A DNA stretch of 64,000 nt from Actinoplanes sp. N902-109 (lineage in GTDB: Bacteria; Actinomycetota; Actinomycetes; Mycobacteriales; Micromonosporaceae), in assembly GCF_000389965.1 (NCBI RefSeq), contig NC_021191.1, positions 311,501-375,500 of the forward strand, given 5' to 3'. The notes beneath the pieces were generated by a model. The model searched no databases and was not told the origin of the DNA. It was given only the letters and a program-made list of their open reading frames with translations. Positions within the stretch are counted from its first letter, which is position 1. Each line of letters begins with the position of its first letter. Positions 8,679 to 17,075 of this stretch are shown one piece after another. The position numbers and the translations under genes were made by a program.

Positions 8679-8912
8679 ATGGAGCAGCGTAAGCACTGGT
8701 GGAACGGCAGATGGGGGCGTGTCGCCCGCAAGGACGTCTTCCTTCGCACCAGCGGCGACCAGTGGTACGTGGAGCAGCGCGCGGGGGGCAGCGACGGCGT
8801 CTCCCACTTCTTCGAGTACGACAGCGAGGACGCGGCTCTGGATATGGTGCGCGCGCTGCTCACCGGGCAGGACGAGTGGCGTGAGCTCTCCGTCCGGCCG
8901 CGTCCCCGCTGA
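8679..8912 (+). CDS. Small hypothetical protein, probably LexA-controlled
   Basis: The 77-residue soluble protein is rich in W, R and D (MEQRKHWWNGRWGRVARKD at the start, then a D/E-rich centre) and I recognise no family. The reading frame follows an exact LexA box by 12 bp and has good G/C third-position bias. No Shine-Dalgarno precedes the ATG, which fits leaderless translation from the -10 inside the operator region. The next gene is convergent, so it is monocistronic. SOS control suggests a role after DNA damage, but the function is unknown. Confidence 0.7.
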   Translation: MEQRKHWWNGRWGRVARKDVFLRTSGDQWYVEQRAGGSDGVSHFFEYDSEDAALDMVRALLTGQDEWRELSVRPRPR

Positions 8913-8924
8913 TCTCCGGCCAGG

Positions 8925-9707
8925 CTATGCCGCCTCACGGTGCTCGTCGTGCCGGGCGGTCAGCGGCCCGCGGGGCACCAGCCGCAGCCGGGGCCGGCTC
9001 GGCGCCTCCGGCTCCTCCTCGACCAGGTGCCAGCCCGCGCCCGGGGACATCCGGCTGCCCGGCGGCTGGGCGAAGGCCCCGGTGACCCGGGACAGCGCCA
9101 CGACGAGCAGATAACCCATGATCACGAAGCCGTGGCTGACCAGCCGCTCCCCGTCCACCCGCGCGGCGGAGAGATCGTTGACGGACAGCAGCAGGAGCAT
9201 GCCGACGAACGCGGTCAGCATCGGCACCAGCCCGTTGGGCCGGGTCCGTCGCAGCGCGATGAACAGATAGCCCGCGCCGACGGCCACGTTCCAGGCGGCG
9301 GACTCGTGCCAGAGGTGCCCCGGTGTCGCGTCCACGCCGGTGTGCACGTGCAAGCTGCTCGCCCCGCCGCCGATCTGGGTCAGCCCGAGGATGAGCTGCA
9401 CCGCGCCGACCGCGGCGAGCGCCACGTAGAGGATCGCGGTCGCCCTGCTGCGCCGATCCACCCCGGGTTGTGCACCTGTTCCCGCCTCCACCGGACCGGT
9501 CAGTGCGGCCATGATGGCCCCGCTGAGATCCGGGACGTCGGTGACCAGGCCGGTGCGGGTCAGCCGGTTGACCGTGGCCGCCCGGTCCAGCCACTCGCGG
9601 CAGCCGGCACAGCCGGTCAGATGCTCGTCGACCCGCGCCCGGTCGGCCGGATCGTCCTCGCCGTCCAGCTGGGCCGACAGCAATTCGCGCCACTGCTCAC
9701 ACGCCAT
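8925..9707 (-). CDS. Zinc-finger anti-sigma-like membrane protein
   Basis: The 260-residue protein opens with a zf-HC2 anti-sigma domain (HLTGCAGC, zinc ligands H-x3-C-x2-C near residues 29-36) followed by four predicted membrane helices (about 90-110, 140-155, 165-182, 190-206) and a cytoplasmic-looking arginine/proline-rich tail. ZAS-family proteins hold ECF sigma factors at the membrane. No sigma gene is adjacent, so it is an orphan in this window or has diverged to another role. Confidence 0.8.
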   Translation of the reverse strand: MACEQWRELLSAQLDGEDDPADRARVDEHLTGCAGCREWLDRAATVNRLTRTGLVTDVPDLSGAIMAALTGPVEAGTGAQPGVDRRSRATAILYVALAAVGAVQLILGLTQIGGGASSLHVHTGVDATPGHLWHESAAWNVAVGAGYLFIALRRTRPNGLVPMLTAFVGMLLLLSVNDLSAARVDGERLVSHGFVIMGYLLVVALSRVTGAFAQPPGSRMSPGAGWHLVEEEPEAPSRPRLRLVPRGPLTARHDEHREAA

Positions 9708-9756
9708 ACCCCCATAGTCGCGCGGGACGGCCGGCTAGTTCCATGGCGACGCCGGC

Positions 9757-10401
9757 TCAGGCCAGGTCGGGGTGCGGGCCGGGCGGGGTGAGGCCACCCT
9801 GGCCGCCGGTGTTGCCCAGCAACCGGCGCCGCTCCCGGAAGGCGCGCAGGTTGGCCGTGTTGCCACAGGTGCTGACGTCGTGCCAGACCCCGCTGTTGTT
9901 GCGCGAGGTGTCGAAGAACGCCGCGCGGCACTCGACGTTGTTGCAGAGCTTCAGCCGTGGCCAGATGCCCGCCTGCTGGGCCAGCAGCGCCTCGGCCCAC
10001 AGCGCCGACGCCAGCCAGCGGGTGCCCCGCCCGGCGGGCACGATGCGGACCCAGCCGTCGGCCTCGGGGACCAGGGTCACCGGCACGTCCGCGGGCGGCA
10101 GTGCGCCGTCGTTGCCCGGCTCGCGGCCGCTGCCGGCCAGGATCACGCCCTCGAACGTGGTGCGCAGCCGGCGCAACGAGCGCATGTCGGTCGACGACAG
10201 CAGGATCACCGGGGCCGGCAGCGCGGCCACCCGCGACCAGGTGGCCAGGGCCTCGGTCAGCCAGCGCTGCGCGTCATCCGGATTGGCCAGCAGGTCCGGG
10301 GCGTAGGACATCGTGCCGCGGGTGTTGATGAGATCCTGCACGAGGGCGAGGCCGGCGGGCGCCTCGCGTACGCCGTGCCGTGCACTCGCCATCCATGACA
10401 T
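9757..10401 (-). CDS. CGNR zinc-finger (ABATE-type) regulator
   Basis: The 214-residue protein has the ABATE-like N-terminal ligand domain and a C-terminal CGNR zinc finger: ligands near CNNVEC, a WHDVSTCGNTANLRAF motif, then a basic RERRR stretch. CGNR proteins are presumed stress-responsive transcription factors. Two ATG codons (10401 and 10392) are possible starts and neither has a convincing ribosome binding site. It is divergent from the L,D-transpeptidase gene across about 150 bp. Confidence 0.85.
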   Translation of the reverse strand: MSWMASARHGVREAPAGLALVQDLINTRGTMSYAPDLLANPDDAQRWLTEALATWSRVAALPAPVILLSSTDMRSLRRLRTTFEGVILAGSGREPGNDGALPPADVPVTLVPEADGWVRIVPAGRGTRWLASALWAEALLAQQAGIWPRLKLCNNVECRAAFFDTSRNNSGVWHDVSTCGNTANLRAFRERRRLLGNTGGQGGLTPPGPHPDLA

Positions 10402-10553
10402 AGGCGAAGGGTACTTGATTCTTTTTCACTCCCGTACCCCGGTCGCCCGTCCGGGACCCCTACGCTGCGCGTTCTGGCTGGTACCGGGCTGTGATCATCC
10501 GTCCTGGTGGATGCTTGACAGAACGTGTGATCATCGATGCGGGAGGCAATGTG

Positions 10554-11390
10554 GTGCGGAAAGCTCTGACCTTCGCCGTGGCGGTGACCGCTGCGGCCAC
10601 GCTTGCCACCGCGTGCGACTCCGGCGGTACCGACCAGGCCTCGGCTCCGCCCGGCCCCGCACCGGCGATATCCACAACGCCATCCACAGCCCCTGGGCAG
10701 TCCACCGCACCTGCGCAGGGCGGGCCGTCGGCCAGTGCGTCGACGCCTGCCCCCAGCGAACCGGCCACCGAGCCGCCGGCCAAGCCGGTCGAGCCGGAAA
10801 AGCTTCGCAGCGGAGCAAAGGGCGATCGCGTCGTCGCGCTGCAGCAGCGGCTGACCGAGCTGGGCTACTGGAACGGCAAGGCCGACGGCACCTTCGGCGG
10901 GCAGACCCAGCAGGCGGTGTTCGCGCTGCAGAAGGCCGCCGGGCTCACCCGCGACGGTGTGGTCGGACCCAAGACCGAAAAGGCCCTGGCCGGCGGGGTG
11001 CGCCCCAAGGCGAGGAGCACGAGCGGCTATGTCATCGAGATCAACAAGAAGCGCCAGCTGCTGATGCTCGTGCAGGACGGCAACGTCAAGCAGACGTTCA
11101 ACACGTCGACCGGCTCCTACGAGCGCTACGAGCAGGACGGCGCGTCGCACATCGCCGCGACGCCGAGCGGCAAGTTCACCGTTTCCCGGCAGATCGACGG
11201 CTGGCGCAACGCGCCGCTCGGCATGCTGTGGCGACCCAAGTACTTCAACGGCGGCATCGCCGTGCACGGGGCGACGAGTGTGCCGCCGTATGCCGCATCG
11301 CACGGGTGCGCCCGGCTGTCGCTCTCGGCCATGAACTACTTGTGGACCAGCGACAAGATTCCGCTCAAGACGAAGGTGTGGGTCTACTGA
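10554..11390 (+). CDS. L,D-transpeptidase lipoprotein with peptidoglycan-binding domain
   Basis: GTG at 10554 lies 7 nt after GGGAGG (GTG 10551 also fits) and begins a lipoprotein signal peptide with lipobox LATAC. A Pro/Ser/Thr-rich linker, a PG_binding_1 domain (about residues 85-145) and a YkuD L,D-transpeptidase domain follow. The catalytic motif is SHGCARLS with C252, preceded by the family histidine (VHGATS). The enzyme makes 3-3 crosslinks in peptidoglycan on the outer membrane face. The total is 278 residues, normal for actinobacterial L,D-transpeptidases. Confidence 0.93.
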   Translation: MRKALTFAVAVTAAATLATACDSGGTDQASAPPGPAPAISTTPSTAPGQSTAPAQGGPSASASTPAPSEPATEPPAKPVEPEKLRSGAKGDRVVALQQRLTELGYWNGKADGTFGGQTQQAVFALQKAAGLTRDGVVGPKTEKALAGGVRPKARSTSGYVIEINKKRQLLMLVQDGNVKQTFNTSTGSYERYEQDGASHIAATPSGKFTVSRQIDGWRNAPLGMLWRPKYFNGGIAVHGATSVPPYAASHGCARLSLSAMNYLWTSDKIPLKTKVWVY

Positions 11391-11405
11391 CGGCGGTTCC
11401 CCTAT

Positions 11406-11423
11406 CCTGACATTTCGGTCAGG
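11406..11423. terminator. Short hairpin after L,D-transpeptidase gene
   Basis: A perfect 6-bp inverted repeat CCTGAC-ATTTCG-GTCAGG lies 16 bp after the stop at 11390 and 16 bp before the next ATG. There is no T-run, so it may be a weak terminator or an operator for the following gene. Confidence 0.3.
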
Positions 11424-11438
11424 GAACGGGGTGGCGGG

Positions 11439-11771
11439 ATGACGCACGTGCAACCGGCGACGGCGCTGCCGGACGAGCTGAAATGGGCGCTCGCCGAGGC
11501 CGGCAAGGAAACCGTGCCCGCCGCGCCGGGCTGGTTCCGGGCCTGGCCCACCGGCGACGAGCGCTGGTCGGTCGTCAACGTCCGCGGCGCCAGCCAGGTG
11601 ATCGTCAACCACAGCCGCGAGGACGAACGGCACCCCAACAGCTGGACGGTCCGCGCGTTGTTCGGCGACAAGGCGGTGGAGTTGCGCCTGGGCCCGTACG
11701 ACAACAAGGAACAGGCGATCTGGGTCGCGCACGCGGTGCTCAACCTGGCCTTCTCGGACAACGTCGGCTGA
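11439..11771 (+). CDS. Conserved-looking small hypothetical protein
   Basis: The 110-residue soluble protein contains three tryptophan-rich stretches (WALAEAG, WFRAWPTGDERWSV, NSWTVRALF) and an acidic C-terminal half. GGCGGG precedes the ATG. I recognise no named family. It is co-directional with the L,D-transpeptidase and with the DinB-like gene that starts 44 bp downstream, but nothing in the sequence ties it to either. Confidence 0.7.
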   Translation: MTHVQPATALPDELKWALAEAGKETVPAAPGWFRAWPTGDERWSVVNVRGASQVIVNHSREDERHPNSWTVRALFGDKAVELRLGPYDNKEQAIWVAHAVLNLAFSDNVG

Positions 11772-11814
11772 GCGGAGGACCCCGGGGATTTGCACGGACC
11801 AATAAGGTGTGCAC

Positions 11815-12354
11815 GTGGGTGCGGCGACCGTTGATCAGCTGTCCGGGGTGGTCGAGCGGGTGGGGCAGGTGATCTCGGCGATCAAGCCGGACCAATGGGG
11901 TGATCCGACGCCGTGCCCGGAGTGGGACGTGCAGGCGCTGGTGCGACACATGGTGCTCGGCAACGTCATGGACACCTCCGGTCTGCTGACCCGCCCACCG
12001 ACCCATCGCGAGCTGCTCGCCGGCTTCGACGAGACAGCCGCGGCCCTGGTCGCGGCGTTCCGGCAGCCGGGCGTCCTGGACCGGATCCTCGAGGTGCCGT
12101 TCGGCCGGGTCGACGGGCTGATGGCCCTGCACCTGCGGCTCACCGAGCTGCTGGTGCACGGATGGGACCTGGCCCGGGCGACCGGCCAGCACGTGGACTT
12201 CCCGGACGACGTGGTCGCCCAGGAGCTGGGCTTCACCGCCCGGGCGCTGGCCGCGCTCCCGGCGCCGCGCCGCCCGTTCGCACCGGCGGTCGCGACGCCC
12301 GAGACCGCGCCGGTCCTCGACCGGCTCGTTGCCTCTCTGGGTCGGGTGGCCTGA
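11815..12354 (+). CDS. TIGR03086-type DinB/maleylpyruvate isomerase-like protein
   Basis: The protein of about 179 residues starts at GTG 11815, preceded by AAGG; GTG 11809 is an alternative. The N-terminal four-helix DinB-like metal-binding fold shows PTPCPEWDVQALVRHMV (conserved D and H) and a later histidine in LLVHGWDLARATG, the metal-ligand arrangement of actinobacterial TIGR03086 proteins. Family members are mycothiol-dependent enzymes or uncharacterised metalloproteins. The substrate is unknown. Confidence 0.85.
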   Translation: MGAATVDQLSGVVERVGQVISAIKPDQWGDPTPCPEWDVQALVRHMVLGNVMDTSGLLTRPPTHRELLAGFDETAAALVAAFRQPGVLDRILEVPFGRVDGLMALHLRLTELLVHGWDLARATGQHVDFPDDVVAQELGFTARALAALPAPRRPFAPAVATPETAPVLDRLVASLGRVA

Positions 12355-12369
12355 CCCGCTGCGGAAAGC

Positions 12370-14457
12370 TCAGGCGAGACCCACGGTGTCCAGGGTCCAG
12401 GCGAGGACGAACGCCTCTTCCTTCCACGAGTCGTAGCGCCCGCTCGGACCGCCGTGCCCGGCGCCCATCTCGGTCTTCAGCAGGTACGAACCATCGGGCG
12501 CGGTGGCCCGCAGCCGCGCGACCCACTTGGCCGGCTCGTGATACAGCACCCGGGTGTCGTTGATGCTGGTCACCGCCAGGATCTTCGGGTATCGCTGCTT
12601 CGTGACGTTCTCGTAGGGGCTGTACGACTTCAGGTACGCGTAGACGTCCGGGTTTTCCAGCGGATTGCCCCACTCCTCCCACTCGGTCACCGTCAGCGGC
12701 AGCGACGGGTCGAGGATCGAGGTCAGCGGGTCCACGAACGGCACCTGCGCCACGATGCCGGCGAAGGCGTCCGGAGCCAGGTTGGCGATCGCGCCCATCA
12801 GCAGGCCGCCCGCCGAACCGCCACGGGCCACGATCCGGTCGGCGCTGGTCCACGAGGACCGGGCCAGGGTGCGCGCACATGCGATGAAGTCGGTGAACGT
12901 GTTGCGCTTGGTGAGCATCTTGCCGTTCTCGTACCAGGCGCGGCCCATCTCACCGCCGCCGCGCACATGGGCGATGGCGTAGACCATGCCCCGGTCCAGC
13001 ATCGAGAGCCGGGCCACCGAGAAGTACGGATCGATGCTGATCTCGTACGAGCCGTAGCCGTACAGCAGCAGCGGCGCCGAACCGTCCCGCGGCAGGTCCT
13101 TGCGCGCGACGATCGAGATCGGCACCTTGGTGCCGTCGTCGGCGATCGCCCACTCACGGAACTGCTCGTACTGCTGCGGGTCGTAACCACCGAGCACCGG
13201 CTTCTGCTTGCGCAGCTCCATCGCCCGGGAGATCAGGTCGACGTCGTACACCGAATCGGGCGTGACCATCGAGGTGTAGCTGATCCGCACGATGTTGGTG
13301 TCGTACTCGGGGTTGCCGCTGAGCCCGACGCTGTGCAGCGGCTCGGGGAACTCCATGTCGTAGCTGTCGGTGCTGCCGTCGGTCAGCACCCGCAGCCCGG
13401 TCAGGCCGTCCCGGCGCAGCGAGACGACGATGTGCCGCTGGAAGGCGTCGACGGACTCCAGCCGGGTGCCCGGGGAGTGCGGGATCAGCTCCACCCAGTC
13501 GCCGGGGTTGTCCACGGACGTGTACGCCAGCGCGAAGTCCTCGGCGTTCTCGTTGTGCAGGATCAGGAAGCGATGCCCGTGGTGCTCGATCGAATACTCG
13601 ACGCCCTGCACCCGTTCGCGGATCACGGCGGGCTCGGCGGTGGGGTCCTCGGCCGCGATCACCCGTACCTCGGACGTGACCTTGCTGTTGGTGTCGATGA
13701 CGATGAACTTCTCGCTGCGGGTGAGCTCGACACCCACCCAGAACCGCTCGTCGGGCTCCTCGAACACCACCACGTCGTCGGCCGCGGCCTGGCCGACGGT
13801 GTGCCGCCAGACCCGATAGGGCCGCCAGGCATCGTCGACCGTGATGTAGAACAGCGTCGAGCCGTCCGCGGACCACGCGCTGCCGTAGAACGTGTCCGGC
13901 ACCTCGTCGGGCAGCGTCTCGCCGGTGACCAGATCCTTGACCCGCAGGACGAACCGCTCGTCGCCGTCGAAGTCGACCGAGTAGGCCAGCCGGTTGCCGT
14001 CCGGGGTGACGTCGAACGTGCCGAGCGCGAAGAAGTTCTTGCCCTCGGCCAGTTCGTTGCCGTCCAGCAGCACCTGCTCGCCGGGCAACGGGGTGCCGTC
14101 GCCGGTGGTCGGCGGGGTCACCTCCGCGGCCGCGGCGGGGACGCGGCACTGGATGCCGTACTGCTTGCCCTGCACCGTGCGGGTGTAATACCAGAAGGCG
14201 CCCTTGCGCTGCGGCACCGAGAGGTCGGTCTCCTGGGTGCGGCCCTTGATCTCCTCGAAGATCGTGGTCTGCAGCGGCTCCAGGTGGGCGGTGGCCCGCG
14301 CGGTCCACGCGTTCTCCGCCTCGAGATAGGCGATGACCTCCGGGTTCTCCTTGTCGGCGAGCCAGGAGAACTCATCCGTGACGGTGTCGCCGTGGAAGGT
14401 GCGCCCGGTGGGCACCTGGCGCACCGCGGGCGGTGTGGTGGGCATGTCAGTCGTCAC
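12370..14457 (-). CDS. Prolyl oligopeptidase family serine peptidase (S9A, PtrB-like)
   Basis: The protein of about 695 residues has a seven-bladed propeller (about 70-420) and a C-terminal alpha/beta hydrolase. The nucleophile serine sits in GGSAGGLLMG near residue 548, and the catalytic histidine in GAGHGGPSGRYD close to the C-terminus. The N-terminal HGDTVTDEFSWL stretch is the usual S9A entry motif. The start is GTG 14457 (VTTD...) or ATG 14445; neither has a strong ribosome binding site. There is no signal peptide, so it should act in the cytoplasm on short peptides with proline or basic residues. Confidence 0.93.
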   Translation of the reverse strand: MTTDMPTTPPAVRQVPTGRTFHGDTVTDEFSWLADKENPEVIAYLEAENAWTARATAHLEPLQTTIFEEIKGRTQETDLSVPQRKGAFWYYTRTVQGKQYGIQCRVPAAAAEVTPPTTGDGTPLPGEQVLLDGNELAEGKNFFALGTFDVTPDGNRLAYSVDFDGDERFVLRVKDLVTGETLPDEVPDTFYGSAWSADGSTLFYITVDDAWRPYRVWRHTVGQAAADDVVVFEEPDERFWVGVELTRSEKFIVIDTNSKVTSEVRVIAAEDPTAEPAVIRERVQGVEYSIEHHGHRFLILHNENAEDFALAYTSVDNPGDWVELIPHSPGTRLESVDAFQRHIVVSLRRDGLTGLRVLTDGSTDSYDMEFPEPLHSVGLSGNPEYDTNIVRISYTSMVTPDSVYDVDLISRAMELRKQKPVLGGYDPQQYEQFREWAIADDGTKVPISIVARKDLPRDGSAPLLLYGYGSYEISIDPYFSVARLSMLDRGMVYAIAHVRGGGEMGRAWYENGKMLTKRNTFTDFIACARTLARSSWTSADRIVARGGSAGGLLMGAIANLAPDAFAGIVAQVPFVDPLTSILDPSLPLTVTEWEEWGNPLENPDVYAYLKSYSPYENVTKQRYPKILAVTSINDTRVLYHEPAKWVARLRATAPDGSYLLKTEMGAGHGGPSGRYDSWKEEAFVLAWTLDTVGLA

Positions 14458-14518
14458 GCTTGCCCACGTTACCGGGCGGCTGATGGGCGCGCGGTGCCGT
14501 ACACTCTCCCCGGCGCAT

Positions 14519-14534
14519 TCGAACATGTGTACGA
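14519..14534. promoter_or_regulatory. Degenerate LexA-like box
   Basis: TCGAACATGTGTACGA differs by one base from TCGAAC-N4-GTTCGA. It lies 36 bp before the FAD oxidase ATG at 14571 and about 60 bp upstream of the divergent peptidase. A single mismatch can still bind LexA, but the call is tentative. Confidence 0.35.
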
Positions 14535-14570
14535 TGTGCAGAGTGGACGCACCACAGCGGGGGAGGGGCC

Positions 14571-15737
14571 ATGGATTCGCAGCGACCGCGCCTTCCCGCG
14601 CGTGAGCCGGTGCTCCGGGCCCTGATCGACATCTGCGGCCCGGATTTCGCCCGGCCGGCCCGCCTGGCCGACACCGTGACCGGTCGCCGGGCCAGCTTCG
14701 TCGCCGCACCGGCCACTGCCCGCGCCGTGGCCGACACCATGCGCCTCGCCGCCGAGCGGGGTCTGGCTGTCGTCCCGCGTGGCTCCGGTTCCAAGCTCGA
14801 CTGGGGCAAACCGCCACCCGGGGTCGACCTGATCCTCGACACCGCCCGGCTCGACGGCATCTGGCACCACGACGTCGCCGCCGGCACGGCCGAGATCGCC
14901 ACCGGCACCGGCATCCGGGCCATCCAGGCGGCGCTCGCCCTGCGCGGCCAGCGGATCGCCATCGACCCGCCGTCGGCCGCGGCCACCCTCGGCGGCGTGC
15001 TCGCCTGCAACGAGGCGGGCCCGCTGCGCCACCGGTTCGGCACCCCCGCCGCCCAGGTGCACAAGGTGACCTATGTGACGCCTGCCGGCGAGGTGGCGGA
15101 GTCCGACGGCGAGCACGGCGCCCCCGGCATCGCCGAGATCACCGGCGTGCTCATCGCCGCGACGGTGCACCTCGAGCCGCTGCCGCAGACCCGTCGCTGG
15201 GTGACCGTGCCGGTGGCAGCCCCCCGGGACGTGCCGGCCATGCTGGATGCCGCCCGGGATTTCCAGCCCAGCGCGATCGAGATCGACCTGCCCACACCCG
15301 CCGGTGAGCGCGTGCCGGGCACGCTGGCGGTGCTCCTCGAGGGCGAGCCGACCGGCACCGTCCAGCGGGCAAAGAGCCTGGCCGCGGCGTGGGGTGCCAC
15401 GGCGGTGATGTCCTCGACCGCACCACGCTGGTGGGGCCGCTACCCGTTCGAGGCGGGCGACATCGCGCTGCGCATCACCGTGCCGATGGGCGAGTTGCAG
15501 GCCGCGTTCTACGCCCTGTCCGACGCGACCGGCCTGCCGGTGCCGATCCGGGGTTCGGCCGGCCGGGGCGCCATGCACGCGATGCTGCCGGGCACGATGA
15601 CCCCCCACCGCGTCGAGGGCATCCTGGACGCGGTCCGAGGCGTCCTGCTGGCGCGCGACGGCCGCTGCGTCGCCATCTCGGCACCCCCGGCCACCGCCGG
15701 TCGCATCGACATGGCCGAGCCCCGCGACCTGTTCTGA
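14571..15737 (+). CDS. FAD-linked oxidase (glycolate oxidase GlcE-like)
   Basis: The 388-residue protein has a PCMH-type FAD-binding domain (FAD_binding_4, about residues 40-200; motifs VVPRGSGSKLDWG and PPSAAATLGGVLACNEAGPLR) and a shorter C-terminal domain. This matches GlcE/VAO-family FAD subunits. The 4Fe-4S and GlcD subunits of glycolate oxidase are not nearby, so it may act alone. A GGGGGAGGGG Shine-Dalgarno lies immediately upstream of the ATG. The gene is followed by a repeat-rich spacer. Confidence 0.85.
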   Translation: MDSQRPRLPAREPVLRALIDICGPDFARPARLADTVTGRRASFVAAPATARAVADTMRLAAERGLAVVPRGSGSKLDWGKPPPGVDLILDTARLDGIWHHDVAAGTAEIATGTGIRAIQAALALRGQRIAIDPPSAAATLGGVLACNEAGPLRHRFGTPAAQVHKVTYVTPAGEVAESDGEHGAPGIAEITGVLIAATVHLEPLPQTRRWVTVPVAAPRDVPAMLDAARDFQPSAIEIDLPTPAGERVPGTLAVLLEGEPTGTVQRAKSLAAAWGATAVMSSTAPRWWGRYPFEAGDIALRITVPMGELQAAFYALSDATGLPVPIRGSAGRGAMHAMLPGTMTPHRVEGILDAVRGVLLARDGRCVAISAPPATAGRIDMAEPRDLF

Positions 15738-15843
15738 GCAGGGCGGCGCCGACGTGGTCGCCGGCTTGGCGGCTGCGATCGCACTGATCGCGTGCGGCCG
15801 GGGTGCTGCTCGTGGATCGGCCTGACCTGGTCGGGGCCGGCTC

Positions 15844-15918
15844 GGCGGGACGTGGTCGGCAGTCCGCTCGGCGGACGTGGTCGGCGGTCGGCTTGGCGGA
15901 CGTGGTCGGCGGCCGGCC
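15844..15918. repeat. Three tandem ~25-bp repeats
   Basis: Units ggcgggacgtggtcggc... begin at 15844, 15870 and 15895 (26, 25 and 24 bp). They share the core GGCGGACGTGGTCGGC. They are the first of three unrelated tandem families in the 850-bp gap (15738-16587) between the convergent FAD oxidase and MarR genes, which holds no convincing gene. Confidence 0.75.
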
Positions 15919-15944
15919 CCGCCCGGCCCTCCCGGTGCGGATTC

Positions 15945-16142
15945 GCGGCGGTGTGGGCCTGTTTCGTGCGGTGAGTGGTGGCTGAGGCCGCTGGTGTTGC
16001 GCCGTCTTTTGCGGCGGTGCGGACTGCTTCGCGCGGCGAGTGGTGGCTGAGGCTGCCGGTGTTGCGCCGTCTTCTGCGGCGGTGTGGGCCTGGTTTCGCG
16101 CGGTGAGTGGTGGCTGAGGCCGCTGGTGCTGCGCCGTCTTCT
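15945..16142. repeat. Three tandem 65-67-bp repeats
   Basis: Units begin at 15945, 16011 and 16076, each starting GCGGCGGTG and containing GAGTGGTGGCTGAGG and TTGCGCCGTCTT or a close variant. A partial fourth copy begins at 16143. Differences are scattered substitutions plus single-base length changes. Confidence 0.85.
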
Positions 16143-16186
16143 GTGGCGCCACGACGATTAAGCGGAGGCAGCGGATCGGAGTGCGC

Positions 16187-16480
16187 GGTGACGCGGCCCC
16201 AACGGATCGGTGGGCGCTGATGCGGCCCCGACGGGTTGGTGGGCGCTGGCGCGGCCCCGACGGGTTGGTGGGCGCTGGCGCGACCCCGACGGATCGGTAG
16301 GCGCTGGCGCGGCCCCGACAGGTTGGTAGGCGCTGGCGCGGCCCCGACAGGTTGGTGGGGGCGCTGGCGCGGCCCCGACGGGTTGGTGGGGGCGCTGGCG
16401 CGGCCCCGACGGATCGGTAGGTGCTGACGCCGCCCCGACAGGTTGGGGGCCGGTGACGCGGCCCCGATGGATCGGTGGGC
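16187..16480. repeat. Ten tandem 29-bp repeats (two of 31 bp)
   Basis: Ten head-to-tail units have the pattern GCTGGCGCGGCCCCGACGGG followed by TTGGTGGGC. Units six and seven carry two extra G. Degenerate copies continue to about 16550. An arginine/proline-rich open frame on the minus strand crosses the array, but 29 is not a multiple of 3, so it does not encode a repeated peptide and is not a credible gene. Confidence 0.9.
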
Positions 16481-16587
16481 GGTGACGCGGGCCTGGCGGG
16501 TCGGTGCCCGGGGATGGTGGGTCGGTGGGCGGGGATGCGGGCGTGGCGGATATGAGCGACCGCGGCGCGTCGGGGAAGGCCTGCTGA

Positions 16588-17004
16588 TCAGTCGTTGACG
16601 ATCAGGTGCAGGGCGTCCCGCAGGCGTTGCTGATCGGCGGCGCTGAGCGGGGCCAGCAGTTGCTGCTCGGCCGCATCGCTGGCCTGGGTGGCGCGCAGCA
16701 GGGTGTCCTTGCCGTGTTCGGTCAGCTCGACGATGTTGCGGCGCCGGTCGTGCGCGTGTGGGTGCCGGCTGAGCAGGCCTTTGCGCTCCAGCGTGTCGAG
16801 CATGGCGACCATTGTCGTGCGGTCGACGCCCAGCCGCTGGGCCACCTGGTGCTGGGACGGCGGCTCGTCGCTCGCGACCACGATCAGCACGCCCAGCTCG
16901 CGCCCGTCGACGTCGAACGGCGCCAGGGCCTCCCGGTGCAGTTCCTCCAGGCGCAGGGCGGCGTGCTTGAACAGATACCCCAGGCGCGCACTCAACGTAG
17001 ACAT
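16588..17004 (-). CDS. MarR family transcriptional regulator
   Basis: The 138-residue protein is a typical MarR winged helix. Its recognition region reads HQVAQRLGVDRTTMVAMLDTLE, followed by the wing RHPHAHDRRRNIVELTEHG. It is divergent from the epimerase gene, and a 25-bp dyad lies between the two starts, so autoregulation and control of the epimerase are likely. Ligand unknown. Confidence 0.93.
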   Translation of the reverse strand: MSTLSARLGYLFKHAALRLEELHREALAPFDVDGRELGVLIVVASDEPPSQHQVAQRLGVDRTTMVAMLDTLERKGLLSRHPHAHDRRRNIVELTEHGKDTLLRATQASDAAEQQLLAPLSAADQQRLRDALHLIVND

Positions 17005-17025
17005 GCCTCCATTCTAGAGCTACGC

Positions 17026-17050
17026 TGATTGTCAGCAACACTGACGATCA
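17026..17050. promoter_or_regulatory. Probable MarR operator
   Basis: TGATTGTCAG-CAACA-CTGACGATCA is an inverted repeat with 10-bp arms matching at 9 of 10 positions. It is centred between the divergent marR and epimerase genes, 21 bp above the MarR start and 25 bp above the epimerase start. Size and symmetry are typical of MarR dimer sites. Confidence 0.75.
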
Positions 17051-17075
17051 GCCAAAGCAATGAATGGGGAAACTG

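Noticed and set aside
12454..14625. 723-codon plus-strand frame opposite the prolyl oligopeptidase
   Set aside because: Antisense shadow; the minus-strand gene has the complete catalytic machinery.
16187..16480. CRISPR array
   Set aside because: Units are directly abutting 29-mers without unique spacers, and there are no cas genes.
15509..17041. 510-codon Arg/Pro-rich frame on the minus strand across the repeat spacer
   Set aside because: It runs antisense through the FAD oxidase and MarR genes and through 29-bp repeats, and has no recognisable domain; GC-rich DNA gives such frames by chance.
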